Positions 31,962-41,738 are shown, counted from the first letter of the stretch. The stretch: 50,119 nucleotides of DNA from Bacteroidota bacterium (GCA_021813905.1 JAKAJH010000020.1:1-50119); one strand, 5' to 3'. Numbers and translations: made by a program. The notes: generated by a model from the letters alone, not told the origin.

Positions 31962-32972
31962 ATGAATATTCTCGTCACCGGCGGCGCAGGCTTTATCGGC
32001 AGCAACTTCGTGCGGCACATGCTGGCCGCGCATTCCGACTACCGCATCATCAATCTCGACAAGCTCACCTACGCGGGGAATCTGGAGAATCTCACCGAGA
32101 TCGAGAAAGATCCGCGCTATGCGTTCGAACACGGCGACATCTGCGATCGCAGTCGAGTGCAGATGTGTGTGGTGCGCTATGAGATCGACGCGATTGTGCA
32201 TTTCGCCGCCGAGTCGCATGTGGACCGGAGCATCATGGGCGCCGCGGAGTTCGTCCGCACCAATGCCGTCGGCACGCAGGTGCTGCTGGACGTGGCGCGG
32301 GAGATGAAGATCCGCCGGTTCGTGCAGGTGTCGACGGATGAGGTGTATGGATCGCTCGGCACCGAGGGTGCATTCACGGAAACGACGCCGCTTCATCCGA
32401 ACAGCCCGTATTCGGCGAGCAAGGCATCGGCTGACATGTTGGCGCTGGCGTATCATCACACCTTCGGATTCCCGGTGGTGATCACGCGGTGCTCGAACAA
32501 CTACGGTCCGTACCAGTTTCCCGAGAAGCTCATCCCGCTGATGATCGCGAACGCGCTGGCGGACAAGCCACTGCCGGTATATGGCGATGGCATGAACGTG
32601 CGGGACTGGCTCCATGTGAGCGATCACTGCCGGGCCATCGACCGGGTGCTGCACGACGGCACGATCGGCGAGGTCTACAACATCGGCGGTAATAACGAAA
32701 AGCCGAATCTGGAGATCATACGGCTCATCCTGCGGCATCTGAACAAACCGGAGTCGCTCATCACCTTCGTGAAAGACCGTCCCGGTCATGACCGGCGGTA
32801 CGCGATCGATGCGACGCATATTCGCAAGACGCTGGGCTGGACGCCCTCCTACACCTTCGAACGGGGGATCGCCGAGACGATCGACTGGTACGTGGAGCAC
32901 GCAGAGTGGTGGAAGCGGATCGTGAGCGGCGAATACATGAAGTACTACAGGGCACTGTACGAGAACCGGTAG
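31962..32972 (+). CDS. rfbB: dTDP-glucose 4,6-dehydratase
   Basis: 336 aa extended short-chain dehydrogenase. NAD-binding [10 protein letters not shown] near the N-terminus, [12 protein letters not shown] (typical of RmlB), AESHVDRSI, the catalytic STDEVYG (about 124) and YSASKAS (Tyr about 150, Lys about 154), and the sugar-binding [16 protein letters not shown]. Converts dTDP-glucose to the 4-keto-6-deoxy sugar. rfbA and rfbD are absent from the window, so either they lie elsewhere or the product goes to an amino sugar via the aminotransferase at 47697-48803. Confidence 0.95.
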   Translation: MNILVTGGAGFIGSNFVRHMLAAHSDYRIINLDKLTYAGNLENLTEIEKDPRYAFEHGDICDRSRVQMCVVRYEIDAIVHFAAESHVDRSIMGAAEFVRTNAVGTQVLLDVAREMKIRRFVQVSTDEVYGSLGTEGAFTETTPLHPNSPYSASKASADMLALAYHHTFGFPVVITRCSNNYGPYQFPEKLIPLMIANALADKPLPVYGDGMNVRDWLHVSDHCRAIDRVLHDGTIGEVYNIGGNNEKPNLEIIRLILRHLNKPESLITFVKDRPGHDRRYAIDATHIRKTLGWTPSYTFERGIAETIDWYVEHAEWWKRIVSGEYMKYYRALYENR

Positions 32973-33012
32973 GGTCGGACGGTTCAATCCGGAACTCTCA
33001 AAGGTCAACTCA

Positions 33013-34116
33013 GTGAAGAAGATCCTCAGTGTGGTCGGAGCGCGGCCGAATTTCATGAAGGTGGCGCCGCTCCATCGGGCATTCGAGCAGTACAAGGGAC
33101 CGGTGTCGCACCAGATGGTACACACCGGACAGCACTATGACCGCGCCATGTCGAAGGTCTTCTTTGAGGACCTCGAACTCCCTCAGCCTGATTTCTATCT
33201 CGGCGTCGGCTCCGGCACGCACGCGGAGCAGACCGCGAAAGTGATGGTCGAATTCGAGAAGGTGCTGGTGGAGCAGAAACCGGATCTCGTGATCGTGGTG
33301 GGGGACGTCAATTCGACGGTGGCCTGCAGCCTCGTCGCGGTGAAGCTCGGCGTTCCGGTGGCGCACGTGGAGGCCGGATTGCGCAGCTTTGACCGGACGA
33401 TGCCGGAAGAGATCAATCGGCTGGTCACCGATGCGATCGCCGATTTCCTGTTCGTCTCCGAGCCCAGCGGCGTCCGAAACCTGCGCAGCGAAGGCGTGCC
33501 GGAGGAGAAGATCTTCTTCGTCGGCAATGTGATGATCGACTCGCTCATTTCTTATCGCGAGAAGGCTCGCCGGTCTGTCATACGGAAGGATTTGGGTCTG
33601 GGCGGCGCCCCCTACATGCTCGTGACACTTCACCGGCCGAGCAATGTTGACGACAAGCAGAGCCTGTCGCGGATCCTCGCGGCATTCGAGCGCCTGGCGA
33701 ACCGGACGGCGATCGTGTTCCCAATCCATCCGCGGACGCGCAAGATGCTGGGTGAATTCGGCCTGATGGACCGGGCGAACGCGATCAGCAGCCTGAAACT
33801 GCTCGAGCCTCTCGGCTATCTCGACTTCCTCTCCCTGATGGAGCAGGCGCAGCTCGTCCTGACCGACTCCGGCGGCATTCAAGAAGAAACCACCTACCTC
33901 GGCGTGCCGTGCCTGACGCTTCGAAAGAACACGGAGCGACCCGTGACGGTCGAGGTCGGCACCAATCTGTTGTGCGGGGACGATCTGGGCGTCGGCGTTG
34001 AGCAAAGTCTGGCGATCCTCGGCGGGCGGAAGAAGGCGGGCATCGTCCCGGATCTGTGGGATGGCAAGGCGGCACAGCGGATCGCAGAGATCGTCATCTC
34101 AAAACTGTATTCGTGA
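33013..34116 (+). CDS. UDP-N-acetylglucosamine 2-epimerase (non-hydrolysing), copy 1
   Basis: 367 aa, WecB/MnaA family with GT-B fold. Seen: VVGARPNFMKVAPLHRA, GQHYDRAMSKVFF, VVGDVNSTVACSLVA, HVEAGLRSFDRTMPEEINR, TLHRPSNVD and LTDSGGIQEETTYLGVPCLTLR. Interconverts UDP-GlcNAc and UDP-ManNAc-type sugars. GTG start at 33013 with a weak AAAGG upstream. A second family member lies at 40641-41738 and is clearly diverged (GTRPEIIKLAP), so the two probably act on different UDP-sugars or at different steps. Confidence 0.92.
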   Translation: MKKILSVVGARPNFMKVAPLHRAFEQYKGPVSHQMVHTGQHYDRAMSKVFFEDLELPQPDFYLGVGSGTHAEQTAKVMVEFEKVLVEQKPDLVIVVGDVNSTVACSLVAVKLGVPVAHVEAGLRSFDRTMPEEINRLVTDAIADFLFVSEPSGVRNLRSEGVPEEKIFFVGNVMIDSLISYREKARRSVIRKDLGLGGAPYMLVTLHRPSNVDDKQSLSRILAAFERLANRTAIVFPIHPRTRKMLGEFGLMDRANAISSLKLLEPLGYLDFLSLMEQAQLVLTDSGGIQEETTYLGVPCLTLRKNTERPVTVEVGTNLLCGDDLGVGVEQSLAILGGRKKAGIVPDLWDGKAAQRIAEIVISKLYS

Positions 34117-34130
34117 ACGGTCGTGACCTT

Positions 34131-35777
34131 ATGAGACAACTGACCTTTTGGCTTTTGCTCGCGGTGTCCGCGATTGTCGCACCCGCGTCGGCGCAGACAA
34201 CTTCATCGCAGCAGCGGGACAATGCCGCCGGCACTCTGACGGTACCGCAGGCGACGAAGACGCCCGAGGTGCCGTCCACCGTCCCCGTCGACGGCACGGT
34301 GAATCCGGACGTGTACATCGTCGGACCGTCGGACGTCTTCGGTGTCAACATCTGGTCCGTCCCGCCGATCAGCCTGATGCTGCCGGTTACGCCGGAAGGC
34401 TCGCTCGTCATCCCGACCGTGGGGGAAGTGCCGGTGGCCGATCTCTCATTGCGCGAGGCGAAAGCACGGATCCTGCGCGCGATCGGGAAGAAATATCTGG
34501 CCGGAGAACCGACGGTGACCCTTGTCGCGCCGCGCCAGGTCATTGTGAATGTCGAAGGACACGTGCGGCATCCGGGAAAGTATACGGGCGTGTCGGTGCT
34601 GCGGATTGACGGAATTCTCGAAGAGGCGAATCGTGCCCGGACGGCGACGGTCGTTCCGGAGCGTGAGCTCACCCCGGCATTCGATCCGACGAAATCGTCG
34701 CGTCGTCACATTGTCATCCGTCATCGTGACGGAACCTCATCGGCAGTCGATCTTGACTACTATGTCGCGACGCACGACGATCGGGACAATCCGTACCTTT
34801 GCGGCGGCGATGTCATCATCGTCCCGACGATCGAGCTCGGGCAGCAGGAGATCGGTATTTATGGAGCCGTGTTGAATCCATCCCGATTTGAGTTCGTGGA
34901 TGGAGACAGTCTCTCGACGCTCGTCCGGCTCGGCCACGGATTCACCGACCGTGCCCGGATGGACAGTGTGCTCTTCTCGCGGTTCGATTCGACCGACGGG
35001 CGCATCATCGAGCGGATCGTGGATCTTCGGGCGCTGGCCACGACCGGGAATTTCCCGCTGCGATCCGGCGATCGCATCTTTGTGCCGGAACGCCGGGATG
35101 ACCGGGGTGACTTCCGGGTGACCGTGGAGGGGGAAGTGCGCCAGCCCGGTGTTTATCCGATCCGAAAAGCGGGGACGAGAATTTCGGAGGTTCTCCGCCT
35201 GTGCGGCGGACCGACCGAACTCGCGGCTTTGAACGGCGCGTCCCTGATCCGTAAAGGGCTTGATCGGACGAAGGCGGAGGCGGAGCGCCTGGTGCAGATG
35301 CGGGGCATGGTGGTTCTTGCCGATACGACGTACGTTCGGCAGGAAAATGAGTCGCGGTATGACGGAGAGCGGGTTGATGTGGACTTCGTGCGGCTGGTGA
35401 CGCAGCACGATTCGACGCAGGATGTTGCGGTGCTCCCCGGTGACCGGCTGGTGATCCCGCGGAAGGTGGGTTCCGTGTACGTGTTCGGACAGGTGGCCAA
35501 TCCGTCGCAGATCGCGCTGGCGGACGGACGATCGGCGTCGTACTATGTTCAGCGGGCCGGAGGTTTCACCGACCGGGCGCGGTCCGGCGACATGGTGGTG
35601 ATCAAACGCGGGAGCCGTCAGTGGCTGGACCCGGGCGAGACGGCTGTGGAGGATGGCGACGCGATCTGGGTGCCGAAGGAACGCGATCGGGATTTCAGCT
35701 ACTATCTGGGTGTCGCGGGACAGTTCGCGTCGATTATCACGACGGCGATCACGGTTGTGCTGCTGGTACGGAAGTAA
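34131..35777 (+). CDS. Polysaccharide export protein (Wza-like, multiple SLBB domains)
   Basis: 548 aa from ATG 34131; the frame is open 25 codons further upstream but overlaps the epimerase. Signal peptide ending APASA|QT (21), a Poly_export domain (about 58-140: VYIVGPSDVFGVNIW...GSLVIPTVGEVPVADLSL), then about four SLBB domains (INVEGHVRHPGKY-like starts at VIVNVEGHVRHPGKYTG, IGIYGAVLNPSRFEF, VTVEGEVRQPGVYPI and VYVFGQVANPSQIAL) and a C-terminal hydrophobic helix (about 526-546). There is no lipobox Cys, unlike E. coli Wza. It should form the outer-membrane/periplasmic exit channel. Confidence 0.92.
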   Translation: MRQLTFWLLLAVSAIVAPASAQTTSSQQRDNAAGTLTVPQATKTPEVPSTVPVDGTVNPDVYIVGPSDVFGVNIWSVPPISLMLPVTPEGSLVIPTVGEVPVADLSLREAKARILRAIGKKYLAGEPTVTLVAPRQVIVNVEGHVRHPGKYTGVSVLRIDGILEEANRARTATVVPERELTPAFDPTKSSRRHIVIRHRDGTSSAVDLDYYVATHDDRDNPYLCGGDVIIVPTIELGQQEIGIYGAVLNPSRFEFVDGDSLSTLVRLGHGFTDRARMDSVLFSRFDSTDGRIIERIVDLRALATTGNFPLRSGDRIFVPERRDDRGDFRVTVEGEVRQPGVYPIRKAGTRISEVLRLCGGPTELAALNGASLIRKGLDRTKAEAERLVQMRGMVVLADTTYVRQENESRYDGERVDVDFVRLVTQHDSTQDVAVLPGDRLVIPRKVGSVYVFGQVANPSQIALADGRSASYYVQRAGGFTDRARSGDMVVIKRGSRQWLDPGETAVEDGDAIWVPKERDRDFSYYLGVAGQFASIITTAITVVLLVRK

Positions 35778-35788
35778 GGGGATATCGG

Positions 35789-35869
35789 TGCCTCCGACTC
35801 GTTGCGTGGCATTGGGCGCTCAGCGAGCGGGAGGCAGGGCCGGAGGTGAAGGGAACGGCCCTTCCGGCC
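35789..35869 (+). other. Two consecutive hairpins between the Wza-like and Wzz-like genes
   Basis: Hairpin 1: TGCCTCC (35789-35795) with GGAGGCA (35830-35836), plus CTCG/CGAG inside. Hairpin 2: GGCCGG (35838-35843) with CCGGCC (35864-35869), plus AAGGG/CCCTT inside. No T-run follows either. They fill most of the 129-nt gap and may stabilise the upstream mRNA or tune polarity within the operon. Confidence 0.5.
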
Positions 35870-35906
35870 GACACGGATTTATCCATTAGCGAGACGGACT
35901 GACCAT

Positions 35907-37058
35907 ATGTCCTCAGAAAACGATCAGGGACGTTCGGACCAAACGCGAAGCGGAATGGTGCGCGTTGATCTGTACAAAGTGCTTCCCGTCCTGGTTCGCT
36001 GGCGGCGGTTGATCGTATGGAGCTTTTTGATCGTCACCGCAGTTTCGGTTGGACTCAGCTTTGTCCTGCCGAAATGGTACAAGGCGACGGCCTCCGTCAT
36101 GCCTCCCAAGGAGCAGGACATGCTCGGCTCCCTCGGGACGGCGTCTGCGCTTCTGCGCGGAATACCGGGCATGTCGCGATCCGTCGGTATGTCGCAGCAA
36201 CTTGGAGCGTACAATTACCTTGCGGTACTCAAGAGCCGCACGGCGATGGAGATGGTTGTGCGGAAGTTTGACCTCATCCGCGTGTACGATGTTGATGACC
36301 AGTCGATGGAGAAGGCGATCAGGGCGCTGCGGGACAATGTGGAGTTCACTCTTCAGGATGAAGACTACATCACGATCGACGTATTTGATCGCGATCCGCA
36401 ACGCGCAGCCCAAATGGCCGACTACTTCGTCGATGTCCTGAATCAGATCAGTCTGGGGCTGTCAACGCAGGAGGCGCACGATAACCGGGAATTCATCGAG
36501 AAGCGCGTTCGGCAAACGCAACAGGAACTCGCCGCCGCCGAAGATACGCTGAAGGTTTACCTCGAGAACAATGAAGTGATGCTCTCCCCTGATCAGGCGT
36601 CGGCAAGTCTGGGAGGTGTGGCGGATCTCTACGGACTCAAAGCCCGCAAAGAAGTCGAAGCGGGAGTATTGGAGAAAACCCTTTCTCCGGACAATCCGAT
36701 TCTGCAGTCGTTGCGACTCGAACTTCGGGAAATCGACCGCAAGCTCGCGTTGATCCCCGAATCCGGCATCGGCGCGTACCGTTTGTACCGGGAAGTGCTG
36801 ATCCGACAGAAGATGCTTGAGGTTCTGATCCCGATGCTTGAGCAGTCAAAAGTGGAGGAGCAGCGGACAGTTCCCGTGATCCTGGTGCTGGATCGCGCCC
36901 GAGTGCCGGAGCAATATGATCATCCGAAAAAACGGGTGGTTGTCGGTGTGGGGGCGGTGGCGGGGCTTCTCTTCTCGCTGCTCTATATCGTGAGCAGAGA
37001 ACGCCTTCTTCAGATCAGAGATCTGGTTGCCCGGGAATGGAAGCACCGGACTCACTGA
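35907..37058 (+). CDS. Chain-length determinant protein (Wzz family)
   Basis: 383 aa with the polysaccharide co-polymerase layout: short cytoplasmic N-terminus, helix 1 (about 35-54), a large periplasmic domain rich in long helices (HDNREFIEKRVRQTQQELAAAEDTL is coiled-coil-like), a Pro-rich segment ahead of helix 2 (about 343-362) and a short cytoplasmic tail. No C-terminal tyrosine kinase domain is fused, so it is the PCP-1 or kinase-less PCP-2 type. It sets polymer length in Wzy-dependent synthesis, working with the Wzy-like protein next door. Confidence 0.9.
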   Translation: MSSENDQGRSDQTRSGMVRVDLYKVLPVLVRWRRLIVWSFLIVTAVSVGLSFVLPKWYKATASVMPPKEQDMLGSLGTASALLRGIPGMSRSVGMSQQLGAYNYLAVLKSRTAMEMVVRKFDLIRVYDVDDQSMEKAIRALRDNVEFTLQDEDYITIDVFDRDPQRAAQMADYFVDVLNQISLGLSTQEAHDNREFIEKRVRQTQQELAAAEDTLKVYLENNEVMLSPDQASASLGGVADLYGLKARKEVEAGVLEKTLSPDNPILQSLRLELREIDRKLALIPESGIGAYRLYREVLIRQKMLEVLIPMLEQSKVEEQRTVPVILVLDRARVPEQYDHPKKRVVVGVGAVAGLLFSLLYIVSRERLLQIRDLVAREWKHRTH

Positions 37059-38494
37059 GCCGTCCGATGGTAACTGCAATCGACCGACGTCAACGGATCG
37101 ACCTGATCGAGACCTGGGGGGGAGGAGTGGAGATCGTCCGGATCCTCACCCTCGGTTTCTTCGGGGTGCTCATGTGGCTGTCGATCTCGCACGACGATAT
37201 CGCCCTGCCCGGTGCGCGCCTTGCCGATGAAGGAGCGTCGATCTATGTCGCGCGGCTGATGGGCCTGAAGGTTCTTGATCTACTGGCCCTCATCGCTGCC
37301 GGCGGGACGCTGCTGTACCTTGTACTCCGGAGGCGGATCGAAGTCTCCGACTATCACCGGTCGGTCGGACTGATGCTTGCCGTCTATGCTGTGGCGGGCC
37401 TGATCGGTTTCATTTACGCATACGTGTTCGACTATCCGCTGGAGCGATGGTATCAGGACGCGCAACAGACCCTCTACTTCGCGCTCTTCTTCCTGATGAC
37501 ATTTCATCTCACCGAATCGAGGAGATCCTGGCAGGTCCTTTTCATTCTCTTTCTGCTCTTCCTCGGGCTGAAGAATATCATCATCCTCGAACGTTTGTTC
37601 TCCGGCGTCGGAAAGGTCCTCGGCGTGTTCGGCGTGCGGACGACACAGAGTTCGGACGCCGCAGTGTTTCCGGCTCTGTTTGCGATCGGCATCCCGCTTC
37701 TCCTGCATCCGCGGGTTTCCGCATGGCTGAAGGCCTTTCTCGCAGCATCGCTCACTGTCTATCTGTTCAACGCGCTAATCAGTTTCGGCCGGACGGTGTG
37801 GGTGGTCTTGCTCCTTCTTACGGTGTACTATCTGATCGCCATGGATCGCACCACGCGGCGATCATTTGTCGCCGTGATCATCGCCACGTCACTTGTGGCG
37901 CTGGCGCTGGTGCTGACGCTGTTTCCGCGATTCTTTGCGCTTGCGTCGTGGAAATTTCAGACGATCTTCGACTGGAGTGTGCGGGGGGACCGGTCGAATG
38001 CGACACGCACGCTGGAGGTCCTGAACATCTTTTCGCGGCTGTTTGAACATGGGGCGCTGTTTCACGGCATGGGTCTGGGAGCGTGGTGGGACGACCGCTA
38101 CTATACGCTTCTGCCCGACGCCGGTTCCGGATTCACCGGCAAGAGCCGCTACTACATGGCGCATCTCTGGGTGGTCGAGCAGATGTTGAAAGTCGGACTG
38201 ATCGGCGTCGCCGTGTACTGGTATGCCGTTCTTCGGATCGTCCGGACGGCGTTTCGGCACTGGCGCGTCCTGCCGGTGAGCTCCATTGAGCGCACGCTGC
38301 TGTTCGGACTCTCCGCGGCGTTCCTCGCAATCATGCTCACCAATACCGATCTCGTAAAGGTCTACCTGCTCATGGGAATCGTACTCGGGCTCCTTGCACG
38401 ATTCGCCGTCTTTGTCGATGCCGGCACGCCGCCGGTTTCTATCCTCCTGCGTCACTCCGGTCCGAATGTCCAGCTCTCGCGTTCTGCGGAATAG
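37037..38494 (+). CDS. O-antigen ligase/polymerase-like membrane protein (Wzy/WaaL type)
   Basis: 485 aa, about twelve hydrophobic helices with a long periplasmic loop near 310-390 (FQTIFDWSVRGDRSNATRTLEVLN...HGMGLGAWWDD), the layout of O-antigen polymerases and ligases. The loop Arg and His residues common in these families are present, but the two activities cannot be told apart by eye. In context (between Wzz and Wzx, no second candidate) Wzy polymerase is more likely. ATG 37037 overlaps the wzz gene by 22 nt; ATG 37067 is an alternative start outside it. Neither has a clear Shine-Dalgarno site. Confidence 0.85.
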   Translation: MEAPDSLSRPMVTAIDRRQRIDLIETWGGGVEIVRILTLGFFGVLMWLSISHDDIALPGARLADEGASIYVARLMGLKVLDLLALIAAGGTLLYLVLRRRIEVSDYHRSVGLMLAVYAVAGLIGFIYAYVFDYPLERWYQDAQQTLYFALFFLMTFHLTESRRSWQVLFILFLLFLGLKNIIILERLFSGVGKVLGVFGVRTTQSSDAAVFPALFAIGIPLLLHPRVSAWLKAFLAASLTVYLFNALISFGRTVWVVLLLLTVYYLIAMDRTTRRSFVAVIIATSLVALALVLTLFPRFFALASWKFQTIFDWSVRGDRSNATRTLEVLNIFSRLFEHGALFHGMGLGAWWDDRYYTLLPDAGSGFTGKSRYYMAHLWVVEQMLKVGLIGVAVYWYAVLRIVRTAFRHWRVLPVSSIERTLLFGLSAAFLAIMLTNTDLVKVYLLMGIVLGLLARFAVFVDAGTPPVSILLRHSGPNVQLSRSAE

Positions 38495-39707
38495 CCTCAC
38501 GCTGATCACGACCCGTATTGTCACGAAGCTGGCGACAACGCTCGTGATCATCTTCGTGGCCCGTCGCCTCGGCAGCGCCGAGTTCGGTACATTGTCTTCG
38601 CTGCTGGCATTCCAGGCGCTCTTTGCACTCATCGAGGAATTCGGTCTCACGGTACCGCTCATCCGTGCAATCGCTCAGCATGCGGATGCGCCGGGAGCAC
38701 TCCTGGGCCGGATTGTTTTGCTGAAGACGGTACTCGGGATTGTCGCCGCGGTCCTCTTCGTCGTCGCGTCAGCGCTTTTCCATCTGCCGGAATCCGTGGC
38801 GATTGTGTTTGCGATCAGCATGTTCCTTGAAACGATGGCAACCTCGGTGACCCGCAGTTTCGAGGGATTCGAGCGGATGGAATATGTTGCCATCATCACG
38901 GTCATCGAACGCAGCGTGTTCTGTGCGGCTGGCATTGCCGTGCTTCTGAACGGCGGAGGGTTGACCGAACTCTCCTGGGTATTCGTGGCGTCGAATCTGA
39001 CCGCGCTGCTGATGGGGTTCTGGCTGTTTGTTCGCTTCGCCGGCCGCCCGCGCCTGATCATCACAAAGGCGGATGCGAAGCGCCTGCTGGTGGAGGCTAT
39101 TCCGTTCGCTCTTGCCGCGCTGCTGAGCGTGCTGTATAACAAGGTGGATATCTTCTTCCTGACGACCTATGCATCCGCGCAGGAAACAGGGTGGTACAAC
39201 GCTGCCATGCGCATCGTCGAGGCACAGATGTTCATCCCGATGGCGATCGTTGCATCCGTGTTTCCGGTCATGAGCCGGCATGCGCGGACAGAACTTGCCG
39301 CATTCCACCGGCTGTATCATCGGTCCCTGAGGATCATGGTGGGCCTCGGCATACTCACCATGGTTCCGACATATCTGGCCTCGTCCCTGATCATCCGGGT
39401 GCTGTTTGGCCCGGGCTATGAGCAGTCAACCGCGCTCCTTCAGACGCTGTCGATCATGCTCTTCTTCTTCTTCTCGAACTTCCTTCTCGGGAACGCGCTC
39501 ATTGCGCTGGGGAGGGAGCGGTTGAGCACCTTGACGATCGCGGTTGGAGCGGGCTTCAGCATCGTGCTGAATGCCGTCGTGGTCCCTCGCTACGGCGCCG
39601 GCGGCGCAGCCGTCGTCCGACTCGTTGTGGAAGCGATTTCCTTCGGAGTTCAGTTTGCGCTTCTCCAGGTCACGCTTCGGCGTCTGGGGAATGCCGTGCA
39701 CGTGTGA
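38466..39707 (+). CDS. Polysaccharide flippase (Wzx-like, MOP superfamily)
   Basis: 413 aa from ATG 38466 with 12-14 hydrophobic helices and no soluble domain. The N-terminus VTKLATTLVIIFVARRLGSAEFG and LYNKVDIFFLTTYASAQETGWYNAAMRI in the middle are typical of the oligosaccharide flippase group. It should flip the undecaprenyl-linked repeat unit to the periplasm. The frame is open 24 codons upstream, but those overlap the Wzy-like gene; even ATG 38466 overlaps it by 29 nt. The next gene starts with a GTGA overlap. Confidence 0.9.
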   Translation: MSSSRVLRNSLTLITTRIVTKLATTLVIIFVARRLGSAEFGTLSSLLAFQALFALIEEFGLTVPLIRAIAQHADAPGALLGRIVLLKTVLGIVAAVLFVVASALFHLPESVAIVFAISMFLETMATSVTRSFEGFERMEYVAIITVIERSVFCAAGIAVLLNGGGLTELSWVFVASNLTALLMGFWLFVRFAGRPRLIITKADAKRLLVEAIPFALAALLSVLYNKVDIFFLTTYASAQETGWYNAAMRIVEAQMFIPMAIVASVFPVMSRHARTELAAFHRLYHRSLRIMVGLGILTMVPTYLASSLIIRVLFGPGYEQSTALLQTLSIMLFFFFSNFLLGNALIALGRERLSTLTIAVGAGFSIVLNAVVVPRYGAGGAAVVRLVVEAISFGVQFALLQVTLRRLGNAVHV

Positions 39708-40639
39708 GCATGGAGGCCGACACCGCCAGGTTCGTTATGCTGACCGTCGTCATTGTCAACTGGAACACACGGGAGTTCCTTTCGCGCTGTCTTGCGTCAC
39801 TGTTCCGCGAGGCCGATGCCGTCCCGATGTCGGTCATTGTAGTGGACAATGCATCGACCGATGGCAGCGTGGATATGTTGCGGAACGATTATCCGCATGT
39901 GACGGTGGTGGCGAACACGGAGAATGTGGGATTCGTTCGGGCGAACAATCAGGCGCTGGCGCTGGCGACGGGGGAATGGGTCCTGTTCCTCAATCCTGAC
40001 ACGGAACTTCAGGCGGGGGCATTGTCGGGCATGCTTGCGTACGGCCGGTCCCATCCGGATGCGGGTGCGATCGGTCCTCAATTGCTGAACAGCGACGGGA
40101 CCCTTCAGAACTCCGCTTTTCGTTTTCCCGACCCGGGCCGGCTCTTCCTGGAATTCGTTGTTTCGTCGGCGCTTGCCTCACGGCTGGAGCGGCCGGGATC
40201 GGCGTCGGTGTACGCTGTCCGCGTCGACGTGATTCGCGGTGCGTGTCTGTTGATCCGGTTGCCGCTCGTGCGCGACATCGGCGGCATGAACGAGCGACTG
40301 TTCATGTACGCCGAGGAAACCGATCTGTGCTACAAAGTCGCTGCCCGAGGCTACGCACGGATGCTCCTTCCCGATTGTCGGGTGAAACACCATGAACGGC
40401 AGAGTGTGCGTCAGCAGCAGGAATGGTTCATGCGGTATCATTATATCCGAAGCACGATCGTATTTCTGGCGGAGAACTATCCTCGTGCCCGGGCCCGTCT
40501 CTGTATCGGTATGATCAAGACGGGACTGTACAGTCGATGGGCATTCGATGTTGTGCGCGGCGCGTCCGCCGGTCGCGGACAATGGAAGAAACTGCTTCGG
40601 GATTTGAAGGCCACCCCCGGGTGGCACCAGGAGGACTGA
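39704..40639 (+). CDS. Glycosyltransferase family 2 (rhamnosyltransferase-like)
   Basis: 311 aa GT-A enzyme. LTVVIVNWNTREFLSRCLASL, VVDNASTDGS, NTENVGFVRANNQAL, the DxD-like FLNPDTEL and the acceptor-side GACLLIRLPLVRDIGGMNERLFMYAEETDLCYK are the marks of the WbbL/rhamnosyltransferase-type subgroup. The start is GTG 39704 (GTGA overlap with wzx); ATG 39710 and 39737 are in frame. It should add a sugar to the lipid-linked repeat on the cytoplasmic face. The donor is unknown. Confidence 0.9.
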   Translation: MSMEADTARFVMLTVVIVNWNTREFLSRCLASLFREADAVPMSVIVVDNASTDGSVDMLRNDYPHVTVVANTENVGFVRANNQALALATGEWVLFLNPDTELQAGALSGMLAYGRSHPDAGAIGPQLLNSDGTLQNSAFRFPDPGRLFLEFVVSSALASRLERPGSASVYAVRVDVIRGACLLIRLPLVRDIGGMNERLFMYAEETDLCYKVAARGYARMLLPDCRVKHHERQSVRQQQEWFMRYHYIRSTIVFLAENYPRARARLCIGMIKTGLYSRWAFDVVRGASAGRGQWKKLLRDLKATPGWHQED

Positions 40640-40640
40640 C

Positions 40641-41738
40641 GTGAAGCGCATTCTCATCGTCGCCGGCACACGGCCTGAAATCATCAAACTCGCTCCCGTG
40701 CTTCTCGCGGCGAAGGCCCACTCCGGCACGATCCAGGCTACCTTGTGCCTGACGGGTCAGCATGTGCAGATGGCTCAGCAGGCGCTGCAGATCTTCGATC
40801 TGAAGCCGGACGTCTCACTCGATATCATGCGACCGAATCAGACGCTCAACGATATCGCGTCGGCGGTCTTTCAGAAACTACCCTCGGTGGTCGCGGAGAC
40901 AAAGCCCGATGTGCTCCTTGTACAGGGTGATACCACAACCGCGATGGTCGCGGCCCAGACGGCATTTCACCTCCGGATTCCCGTCGGACATGTCGAAGCA
41001 GGATTGCGCAGCCATGATCTTGCCGCGCCCTTTCCGGAGGAATATAACCGGCGCGTCATCTCGACGTTTGCGCAGTTCAATTTCTGTCCGACGGTCGGTG
41101 CAGCGGAGCAGTTGCGACGTGAAGGCATCGCATCGGACTCGATTCATGTCACAGGGAATACGGTTGTCGATGCGGTGCGCCTCATCGCGGAGGGCGGGAA
41201 TCTCGGCGCGCCATCTACCGTCGATCCGCGGATCCGCACGCCGTTCGTGCTCGTGACCGCACATCGCCGTGAAAGCTTCGGTGAAGGATTCCGCAATATC
41301 TGCGCGGCGATTCGGGAAAGCGCTGAGCGATTCCCCGATCTGCAGTTTGTATATCCCGTCCATCTGAATCCGAATGTGCAGGCCCCCGTGCGGTCATACC
41401 TTGAGGGAATCCCCAATATCCTCCTGATCGATCCGGTACCGTATCTGTCCCTTCTGACGTTGCTCCGGTCGTGCACATTCGTGCTGACAGATTCGGGCGG
41501 GATTCAGGAAGAAGCCCCGTCCTTCGGCAAGTACTGCATCGTGATGCGGGAGAAGACCGAGCGCATGGAAAGCGTGGACATGGGTATCTCAGAGCTGGTG
41601 GGATCCGGTCAGACCGCGATCGTCTCCGCTGTGGAGCGCCAGGTGATGCATCCGGCGGCCGTTGATCGGGCGAACAATCCGTACGGTGATGGCCACGCGT
41701 CCGAGCGGATCATCGCGCTTCTTGCACAGGGGCGCTGA
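40641..41738 (+). CDS. UDP-N-acetylglucosamine 2-epimerase (non-hydrolysing), copy 2
   Basis: 365 aa, classic WecB/MnaA pattern: VAGTRPEIIKLAPVLLAA, LTGQHVQMAQQAL, VQGDTTTAMVAAQTAF, HVEAGLRSHD, TAHRRESFGEGF, YPVHLNPNVQAPV and LTDSGGIQEEAPSFGKYCIVMREKTER. Makes UDP-ManNAc from UDP-GlcNAc. AGGAGG is 6 nt before the GTG start. It matches the classical enzyme more closely than copy 1 at 33013-34116. The stop overlaps the ATG of the next gene. Confidence 0.95.
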   Translation: MKRILIVAGTRPEIIKLAPVLLAAKAHSGTIQATLCLTGQHVQMAQQALQIFDLKPDVSLDIMRPNQTLNDIASAVFQKLPSVVAETKPDVLLVQGDTTTAMVAAQTAFHLRIPVGHVEAGLRSHDLAAPFPEEYNRRVISTFAQFNFCPTVGAAEQLRREGIASDSIHVTGNTVVDAVRLIAEGGNLGAPSTVDPRIRTPFVLVTAHRRESFGEGFRNICAAIRESAERFPDLQFVYPVHLNPNVQAPVRSYLEGIPNILLIDPVPYLSLLTLLRSCTFVLTDSGGIQEEAPSFGKYCIVMREKTERMESVDMGISELVGSGQTAIVSAVERQVMHPAAVDRANNPYGDGHASERIIALLAQGR

